Shown here: positions 56,832 to 64,000 of the stretch, piece by piece
How positions within the stretch are numbered: the first letter of the stretch is position 1
Layout of the letters: every line of letters starts with the position of its first letter
Source of the DNA: Ophioceras dolichostomum
Lineage: Eukaryota > Ascomycota > Sordariomycetes > Magnaporthales > Ophioceraceae
DNA length: 64,000 nucleotides
Reading direction: 5' to 3'
Assembly: GCA_003049485.1 (NCBI GenBank)
Contig: PYST01000068.1
Location: 62,001-126,000 of the forward strand
The notes under the pieces: generated by a model
What the model saw: only the letters and a program-made list of their open reading frames with translations
What the model was told of the DNA's origin: nothing
Database searches by the model: none
Translations under genes and position numbers: made by a program

Positions 56832-59800
56832 TGTGCTGCTGGGCACTGAGTTGCGAAACTGGCGATGCTAGCCAATATTCTGACATGCCCCATGATACGC
56901 TATCTGTTCTTCACACTTTATGTCACGTTGGGCAGCTGTCTGCTGAGAGGGGGAACTCGGACGGACCCCACCGGAGGGTAGACACGCAGATCACATCTCT
57001 TGTTCAGTTCTACAAACAGTAACACGTTTGCCGACCTGCGGCCTCTCCCCCACTCTCTCGTCTCAAGCCCCGTGACGCCCTTCTCGGGCTGCCGTGTCTC
57101 ACCACATTCACTTGCCGGTGCCCGATTGGGACACTGCTACACCGCGCCGAAACTAGTATGCAGTGACTCGGGTCTCCTTCCGTGCGGCTGTGGATGCCGG
57201 CTTGACCGGAGATCCGGATGGCGCATCGGAAGGGCGACATATCAAGCTCCCGGCTCATTGCACGACGGACTCGGACCGTACGCTAACCACAAACACACAT
57301 CGGTGGAGGGAAAGCTCGATTGGGATCTAAGTCTCCGACAACGAATGCTGGGTAACGAGGAGACGTCGGCATCCCGCTCAGCACCTTTGCCAGGAGCACC
57401 AGCCATACGGTTTTTGCAAGCTCGCACCCATCTTCAACAAGTAGTCGAGTGGAAACAGCTCGCTGGCTCTGTTTCTTGTCGATGTGTCATGAGCCAGCGC
57501 AATCGCTGACCTCGGCGTGATGATCCCGAAGTCGGGGTGAAGACCCAAGGTCATGATTCTCTACCGCTACGGCACATACATAACACGCTTCCATATTACT
57601 GTTCTGTCGGTAGAGTGATACGGATAACGGTTGGCTCAATTCGACATTCTGCACTGGCTCTCGATTTCCGGGCGGCAGCGGGACAAAGAGTCGGGCAGGT
57701 TGGATGCGAGACCGTGCCACCAGGCAGAGCATTGCTGTTCGACGCCCGACACTGACAACACGGGAGCATTTCTCCATATGTCTTCGCGGTCGAGACTCGT
57801 TTTACGACAACTTGATCCCGAGATCTCCTGCAGGAGCTCGTCGACGGCACCATGCCGAATGACGTGTGGCACAAGAGGCGGCAGAACAGCAAGTGCTGGA
57901 CGGAGTAGCGGGATGCGCATATGCAGGAACCCTCGCCCTCCCACTCGGACTAGATTCCCAGCTCTCTCATTTTCTAATTGTCTGGGCGACACCAAATCTA
58001 GACCCTCGCGCCGCACGCACTCAGTTCGGTTCCGATCAGATCGGATCGCTCTGCTGTACCGCATCCTTCAGCGGGATGGATGGATGGTGATCTATTCTGC
58101 AGCCGAAAAAAGAAACTTGATCTGATGATGACGATAAAGGGAGGGAGGCATCATGTTGTGCTTGCATAGGGCGCATCTTTCTGCAAGTCAATCAGAAAAA
58201 GTAACCAGGTTCCGACTGCCTATCCATGTCGTGCGTGATCGTGGATAGTAGCGAGAGAAGTAGTGCAGGTCTCGGTAGATTGCTAGAACCCGGTACGAAA
58301 TCATCACTGATCAATCAGTCAACCGACCACCTAAAAAAAGATCGGGAGCCAAGATTCCCGACAATGGGGAAGAATGTCCACTCCTACCTACCTTTCTGTG
58401 CAACCGATTAGCCTGAACGTGGCGCAATCTCCAGCATACAGCAGCACCTCACTGAGGTGGAGAGGACGGTCGGTGGAATAGCCGCCGACCACAAAGGTCG
58501 GCCACAAGCCAGAGTCGTCGTCATGCGAAATCTGGTTGGCGTTTTCCACATTCATTCTTTTTTTGGGCCACCTAGTATTGCCTCGCTGTCATTCAGACCG
58601 AAATCCTTCTTCTGTCTCGTCGAACGAGAGATACCAGAAGGAAGGAATAGGGACGGAGGACGGAGCAGGTGAAGCCGCGTTTCAAGATCAGAAGATGACA
58701 GCGCAAAGAATGAGAAGAGACAAGAATAACTTCTATAGCTTAATCCACCGAATGCGCGCTTAATTCCCTTGCCCGCGCTCGTCGAATTAAAGTTGGCCCC
58801 CTGTTCTGGGGCGCTGACGCAAGCGGGGAATGAACAGCGCATTTGCTGGATGTTGGGGGCTCTCTGGTCGGCTCGTCAGTGGGCAACACCGCTGTGAGTG
58901 GTCGCTGAGTACCGAGGTTAAGGGGCGCTCCGGGGGGTCCTGCAGCGAGAGATCGCCGCGAGTGGGATTTTGGGGGTGGGAAATATGGAGAGGGGGGTTC
59001 AATGCAACCACGTAAACCACACCCACCCACTGAGCGATCGATGGTCATCCGCGGGAATGTGGTGCCAGCAAGGCAAGCACAGCCAGCCAGCCGCCAGCAT
59101 CCCGCCGCTCCGCTCGGCTTCGTACCCGTCAAGCGTGGGGTTGCACACCACCATCACCCATCAGCGGGTGCTTACGCCGCCGCCGCACGACGACATGCGC
59201 ATGAAACTGTGAGGTGAGATAGAGACAACAACAGAACAGCAGAGAGCACAATATGAAAGACGACAGGCTAGCATGGCATGGAATGGAATAGCATGGCCTG
59301 GTCTTTGGAACTGGCTTAGTTCGGAAAAGATGATGACAGCCGCCTTAGCGATCGTCGAGCGAAAGGCCTCCGGTGGCGGCGGGCGCTTGATGAATCAAGC
59401 AGGGACGACGGGAGAAAGAAGCCGATGAGGTAAAGATAGGTAACCCCAAATAGAGCAAGGACGGCGCCTCACTAGGAGGAGCATTAGAGTAGCACTTGGA
59501 GTAGCACTAAGAGTAGCTGGAGCCAGACAGAACAGAGGGTGCAAACAAAGCATAGAGAACACAGCAAGGTACCTAGGGAGTAAAGAAGGAAAGAGAGCTG
59601 TAGTTACTATCCTATCCCTAACAAAAGATAAAGGCCTGGGTAGCCAGCGTCGATAAGTGTCCAGCCAAGAGTCCATCCAGAGGGAGGAAAGGAAAGGTAT
59701 CAGGAAAAATGTAGCAGAACATCGTAAAATACATTAGACTGGGTAGTCCATTGCGGCGGCATGAATTAGCCAGATGGACATCCAAAGAAAGCAGAAAGCA

Positions 59801-60065
59801 AACTTCCTCCCAAGGAGCAAAATCCAGGACAAGAGAGATAGATCGTGGTAGGTAGAGAAAAAAAAGGAAAATACCCAATCCGAACGAGACCAAGCAAGAC
59901 GAGACATCTAGTCGTCGATCTGGGGGGTTATTGTCTTGTGATTGCCGTTCGCAGCGCCGATTTTCTAGTTTGTCCATCCATCCATATTCGCCTGTGAAAA
60001 GAAAAGAGAAAAGAAAAGATGCGTCGAAAATAAGCAAGGGTGATAGAAAGAGGGCCCTCAATAGC
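56832..60065. other. 3.2-kb intergenic stretch
   Basis: Lies between the 3' end of the VOC gene and the 3' end of the TmpA-like gene. Frames such as 57000-57509 and 57631-58125 have no protein-like pattern, and I found no exon chain. Nothing else is supported. Confidence 0.45.
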
Positions 60066-62087
60066 TCAAGAATCGAAGATAGCCCCATAGGCAGCAACGC
60101 CGCGCGACTCCAGCCCATAGACGACCTTTCTCGTAACCTTCTGGTTCGAGATAATGACAACAGCCTCGCACGGCCCCAGCCTCCTGTTCCTCTTCTCTGG
60201 ATCGGTACCATGCACGCCCTGCTGCCTCCTGCTGCCCACCCACACGCGATAAGCCATCTGCACCAGGTCAGGCCTGCCGGACTTGCGCGTGTCGTGGATG
60301 ATGGCGTCCGGGTCGGCCCGTAGGACAGTATCAACCACACCCTGCCCGAACGTCTCGAGCGGGCTGGGCGCCGACCAGATGACACGCACGGGATGGTCCG
60401 GCATCTCTGCGAAGAGCGCCAGGCACGGCGCTATGCCCGACCCGGTCGCCATGACGATCACGGGCTCGAACATCCCCGCGACCCTCAGGACGCCATACTG
60501 CGGGATGCCGCGCGTGTACATCTTTGTGGGCGGATTGGCGATGATCTTGCGCGTCCAATCGCCCGCATCGGAGATCACCACGGAGAAGCCGGTCTTGCCC
60601 GCGTTCGAGAGCGTGATGGCCGACAGCTCGGCCAGGCGCGCGGCGTGGTGCTGGCGGGCGAGGGCGCGGGCGCGGGCGGCAGCCTTGATGGCCTCGATGT
60701 CGTCCGAAGACGCGGAAGGCCGCTCGCCCGAGGACGTTCCGGGAGGGGTCGGCGCTGGCAGAGGGGGCAGGGTGGCGAGGAAGGGGCCCGCGGCGGCCTT
60801 AGGGTTGGGGATGACGGCGAACGCGTGGGTCTCGCGCAGGGGCGCGTCGGTGAGGCGGATGGCCTGGCCGTAGTGGCCGTTCTGGAAGTTGAAGTTGAGC
60901 TTGATGCAGTGCTTCGACAGGGGCTCGGCCTCCACGTCGCGCAGCCGCAGGCGCGTCCAGGGGTAGATCACCAGCAGGGTGATGAGCACCAGGAGCCAGA
61001 AGGCCGGGTTGCGTATGAGCGCGGCGCCGTGCGACAGGCCCGCCGGAGCCGCGTCGTCGAAGGTGACGAGCAGGGTCTGTGCCCAGAAGAGCAGCACGAC
61101 CGACCAGCCGAGGAAGCGGTGGACGCCCTCGAACCAGTTGTGGATCGTGACGCGCAGGCGCGGGTGCGCGAAGACAAGGATGAGCACCAGCATGAAGAAC
61201 ACGGCGTACGTGACGAGGTAGACGTAGCCTCGCAGGGCGGAGAGCTCGGCGGCGCCATCGCGGCGCTGGTAGTCCAGCGTCAGGAGCACCACGAACGCGG
61301 CGTACCAGAACGTGGCGGCCACGCCGCAGCCGGAGTGGATGCCGCCGTACGAGTAGACCTTGGCGCAGAGGCGGCGGACGCGCAGGGGCATGTTCTTGGG
61401 CCACGTGCCGAAGACGATGAAGAGCGCATTGACGACGTGCTCGTTGCGCACGAGCAGCGCCGCGAAGATGTTGGCCGACACGGCGACGGAGCAGTCTTGG
61501 TAGGCGAGCTGGCGGCCGCCGAACGAGGGGCGCGCGCCCAGAACGGCGAGCACGATGATGTTGGTGATGAAGGCTAGTGTGAAGATGCGCCGGTACACGG
61601 AGCCGAAGTTGTAGCGGGCGAAGCGCCACGCACGCGCGCCCTTCTTGGGAGGGAGGGAGATGGATGTGGAGAGCCGGCGGAGCGGGTGGCGCGCGGGGAC
61701 GGGACCTGGTAAGGGCGCCGCCACCGCCGGGGCCGCTGATCGTTGGGGCGCGAAGGCCGGCATGGTGCTGGGGGTCGCCATGGCCGGGGTGTTGTTGACG
61801 AGGGTGGAGTGGGAGGTGTCGCCGCCGCACGCAGGGCTGTTCGATGAGGAGCGGCCCTCCTCCAGGGCGCGGACGTCTATGATCTGGCTCTCCCGGCAGC
61901 CGAGGAAGAAGGCGCGGGTTGGCCTTGTGATGGAGCTCCTCTCGCTGTGCATGCTCTGCGAGTCGGCCTCCGCCGACTCCTCGCCGAGGTCCTCGACATC
62001 CGGCATGGGGATGGCGACGAAGCTCTCGCTCATGAACGGGGCCGGCCGGCACTGGGTATATCGTTGGTTCAGGGGTGGATAAGACAT
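60066..62087 (-). CDS. TmpA-like transmembrane flavoprotein (ferric-reductase-like fold)
   Basis: A single exon of 673 codons from the ATG at 62087; the frame extends to 62117 only from a TTG codon. Residues 1 to about 155 are cytosolic and disordered. Six membrane segments follow, at about 168-188, 202-228, 254-274, 288-308, 330-353 and 361-383. Histidines lie in or near them (NEHVVNA, GIHSGCG, HNWFEGVHRF). The C-terminal half is a ferredoxin-reductase-like module: an FAD-site element ETHAFAVIPNP, an Ala/Arg-rich insert, and the NAD(P)-binding motif MATGSGIAP (547-554 core), followed by VRVIWSAPSP. The layout matches Aspergillus TmpA, a membrane flavoprotein that promotes conidiation. It also resembles ferric reductases but lacks their clear bis-histidine haem pattern. 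Orthology to TmpA is likely but not certain. Confidence 0.82.
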   Translation of the reverse strand: MSYPPLNQRYTQCRPAPFMSESFVAIPMPDVEDLGEESAEADSQSMHSERSSITRPTRAFFLGCRESQIIDVRALEEGRSSSNSPACGGDTSHSTLVNNTPAMATPSTMPAFAPQRSAAPAVAAPLPGPVPARHPLRRLSTSISLPPKKGARAWRFARYNFGSVYRRIFTLAFITNIIVLAVLGARPSFGGRQLAYQDCSVAVSANIFAALLVRNEHVVNALFIVFGTWPKNMPLRVRRLCAKVYSYGGIHSGCGVAATFWYAAFVVLLTLDYQRRDGAAELSALRGYVYLVTYAVFFMLVLILVFAHPRLRVTIHNWFEGVHRFLGWSVVLLFWAQTLLVTFDDAAPAGLSHGAALIRNPAFWLLVLITLLVIYPWTRLRLRDVEAEPLSKHCIKLNFNFQNGHYGQAIRLTDAPLRETHAFAVIPNPKAAAGPFLATLPPLPAPTPPGTSSGERPSASSDDIEAIKAAARARALARQHHAARLAELSAITLSNAGKTGFSVVISDAGDWTRKIIANPPTKMYTRGIPQYGVLRVAGMFEPVIVMATGSGIAPCLALFAEMPDHPVRVIWSAPSPLETFGQGVVDTVLRADPDAIIHDTRKSGRPDLVQMAYRVWVGSRRQQGVHGTDPEKRNRRLGPCEAVVIISNQKVTRKVVYGLESRGVAAYGAIFDS

Positions 62088-64000
62088 TGTGGCGATACAG
62101 TGCGTCTCTATGTCCAAGTGTATGTGTTGTGATGATAGGAACGAATAGGTAGACTGATGGAAGCGGGAACAATGGGGGAGGAGAGGTAGTGATATATAAA
62201 GAGGGCAACAACAGTTGACAATATTCGGAAGCCGATAGTGCCGAGAGAAAGACGGTGAATAGAAAGAGTATGGGAGCTTAGACCGGGACGTAGCTGCCGT
62301 GGAGATCAGGTGACCTCAGAGTAAAGACGCAGGAAGTGAAGTAAAAGATAGCGTATCATGGGATGATATCTCTATAAGGTGTTATTCAGGCCGGAGGAGC
62401 AAATCTATTGGAACACTTGTCTATCTCAGTGACGGTGTGGTGTAAGGCTGGGTGAGGTGGCGGGTAGTCACAGGGTGGGGAGGGAAGACACGAGCAAGGG
62501 GGGAAGGGGGGCGGAGCAGGAGGAAGACAAGGGTGAATATAAGTATGGTTGGCTGGGCTGGAGCCCGGAGGTGCGGTGTGCCGATGAAGGGTTGGAGACC
62601 TTCTTGCCCATGGGCCAAGAGACCAAGGCCAGGTGGAGAAGAAGAGAGGAGGGGATATCCAGGTAGATATAGACGAGTGATGATGGTGAGGGCAGGGGAG
62701 ACGGGACGGAGGGAATGGGTGGAGAGCTGATAGTTAGATGGGATGTCTACATCAGCACCTTGAGTTGCATCGTCAAGACTAAGACGACGAAGATAAGGAC
62801 GGACAGGCAGGGGTGAGTGATTGATCACCGAAAGGGAATGGAGATAGAGAAGGTGAAGGGCAAGGAGGAAAGGAGACAAGATCATCCCAGCATCGTATGT
62901 TTTCTTTTCGACCGAAGGAGGCTATATCCAGAAACCACCACCGCCAAGGGGAGAAAATAGAACATCATCGAAGTGGGCAAAAAGAAGAAGAAGAAAAACG
63001 ATATATCATGCCAACGACCAGAACGAACCACGCCATGTTGTGTGTAAGAAAAGAAAGATTGGACCACGAACGAGGAGACAGGGAAAGAACAAACGAAACG
63101 AAACGAAACGAAACGGGCTGCCCGGGACGAGCTGGAATCTGGTCCGGACGGGCAGGGGGGAGAGGGTGAGAAGGGGTCCAAGCCATGTCCGATGGAGGAT
63201 GAGGAGTAACGTCGAGCTTGCTCCTCTCGGAACCCCCCGGAGAGAAGTGTGATATGGACAGTACCATCGACGGTATGTTGACTTATCTGACTGACTGGCT
63301 GTCTAGATGCTGGACGCCAAGCTTGCATCTTGCAAGCTGTCAAGCAAGGGAAGCAAGTGCCAGGCAGCTTGTACCGGCCGGTGCAGCATGTAGTTGCTGT
63401 AAATAGCATGACGGTCCCTGATCCCTGCCAGGCTGGGCTGGCCCGGAGAGTCGCCGCGGCGACGGCATGGGGTGGGAGATAGAGAGCTAAGCAAGCTGGC
63501 AGAGAGGCTCGGTACCCATCAGTCGGGCTGGGTGTGACGTGGAAAAAGGAAAAAGAAAAGGAAAAAACAAAGAACGCCGGTAGAAGAGTATGCAGAGTAG
63601 GTAGGCAGGCAGGGCGGTGGACTGCTGGCTGGGCTTGGCTCCCCACTAACGCGTGTGGCTTAAAGCTTAAAGGCGAGGATATAAGTACCGCGTGGGTATA
63701 ATACGCGCGCGGAGAGACGGGTGGGGAATACGTGGAAACACACCTGCTGGACACCTATTCTTGTAGGTACCTGGGTACGTACCGATGCGTCTAATGGCCA
63801 GCAGGTACCTAGGTACCGAGCCGGCCTGGCCTAATTTGGAAATGGACTGTATCCGGCGCACATACATCGTCCCTAACACTGGTGTAGAACGGAGAGTGCG
63901 AGTGTGTAGAGCGGAGAGTGCGAGTGCGAGAGCGAATCTAGGGCGACGTTGTGCCACTGGGAGATATGGAAAGATAGCATTTGCGAGGTGATGGATGGCG
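62088..64000. other. Upstream region of the TmpA-like gene, purine-rich on the plus strand
   Basis: GA-rich on the plus strand, so CT-rich on the strand of the TmpA-like gene, much like the region before 46202. AAACG repeats lie near 63094-63116, and TACC/GGTA palindromes near 63766-63816. The 290-codon minus-strand frame at 62882-63754 has biased composition and is not supported as a gene. Confidence 0.45.
62193..62198 (-). promoter_or_regulatory. TATA-like box of the TmpA-like gene
   Basis: TATATA lies about 106 bases upstream of the ATG at 62087 on the minus strand, at a usual core-promoter distance. Confidence 0.4.

Noticed and set aside
60393..61577. A 394-codon plus-strand frame
   Set aside because: It is the antisense of the TmpA-like gene. 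Its composition (Arg, Gly, Ala, Val) comes from GC-rich third codon positions, and no domain is visible.
62088..62117. A longer start for the TmpA-like protein
   Set aside because: The extension begins with TTG rather than ATG; the first ATG in frame is at 62087.
60799..62211. A 470-codon minus-strand frame in another phase
   Set aside because: Same strand as the TmpA-like gene but out of frame, Pro/Arg/His-rich, whereas the true frame shows membrane helices and ATGSGIAP.
62882..63754. A 290-codon minus-strand frame upstream of the TmpA-like gene
   Set aside because: Ser/Phe/Pro-rich translation of a CT-rich leader, with no family pattern.
1..64000. tRNA genes, rRNA, CRISPR arrays, LTRs and telomere repeats
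   Set aside because: I looked for T-loop/anticodon patterns, spaced direct repeats, long terminal repeats and TTAGGG runs on both strands and found none that hold up. TAGG tracts here are not telomeric.

Overview
The window is nuclear DNA of a filamentous ascomycete, most likely a Sordariomycete. The genes have short GT-AG introns of about 60-150 bases, GC-rich third codon positions and CT-rich leaders. The protein set is typical of Pezizomycotina: a Zn2Cys6 regulator, GH11 and GH28 enzymes, a cell-wall-integrity MAP kinase and a TmpA-like flavoprotein. It is draft sequence: one N sits in a poly-T tract and 67 Ns in a GA repeat. I resolve eighteen protein-coding genes, most with exon joints fixed by reading frame. 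I see no rRNA, tRNA, CRISPR array or transposon.

Layout. 1.8-3.8 kb: an HEXXH protein, probably a zinc-protease-like product. 5.8-7.2 kb: a secreted intradiol dioxygenase-like protein, convergent with an alpha/beta hydrolase (7.8-9.1 kb). 9.8-15.2 kb: a 1567-residue member of a large fungal family of unknown function. 15.8-20.6 kb: an exo-polygalacturonase and a GH11 xylanase, divergent from a shared 2.5-kb region. 21.1-22.5 kb: an unnamed five-exon gene with an apparent pair of compensating frameshifts. 22.8-28.2 kb: a HeLo-like/pseudokinase protein head to head with an intact Ser/Thr kinase. 29.0-34.0 kb: a small secreted protein, a Zn2Cys6 factor and an anchored NTF2/SnoaL-like protein.

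34.0-46.2 kb holds no convincing gene. After it come a secreted DUF3455 protein (46.2-47.1 kb), the Slt2/Mps1-type MAP kinase (48.8-50.8 kb), a low-molecular-weight tyrosine phosphatase (52.7-53.6 kb), eIF1A (54.5-55.6 kb), a VOC/glyoxalase-like protein (56.3-56.8 kb) and a TmpA-like ferric-reductase-fold membrane flavoprotein (60.1-62.1 kb).

The secreted xylanase, polygalacturonase, dioxygenase-like and small cysteine-containing proteins point to life on or in plants. The most interesting unit is the head-to-head pair at 22.8-28.2 kb. A helical membrane-active-type N-terminus fused to a kinase fold without catalytic residues, beside an intact kinase, recalls the MLKL-RIPK3 arrangement of necroptosis. 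The pairing is my inference from sequence and position only.
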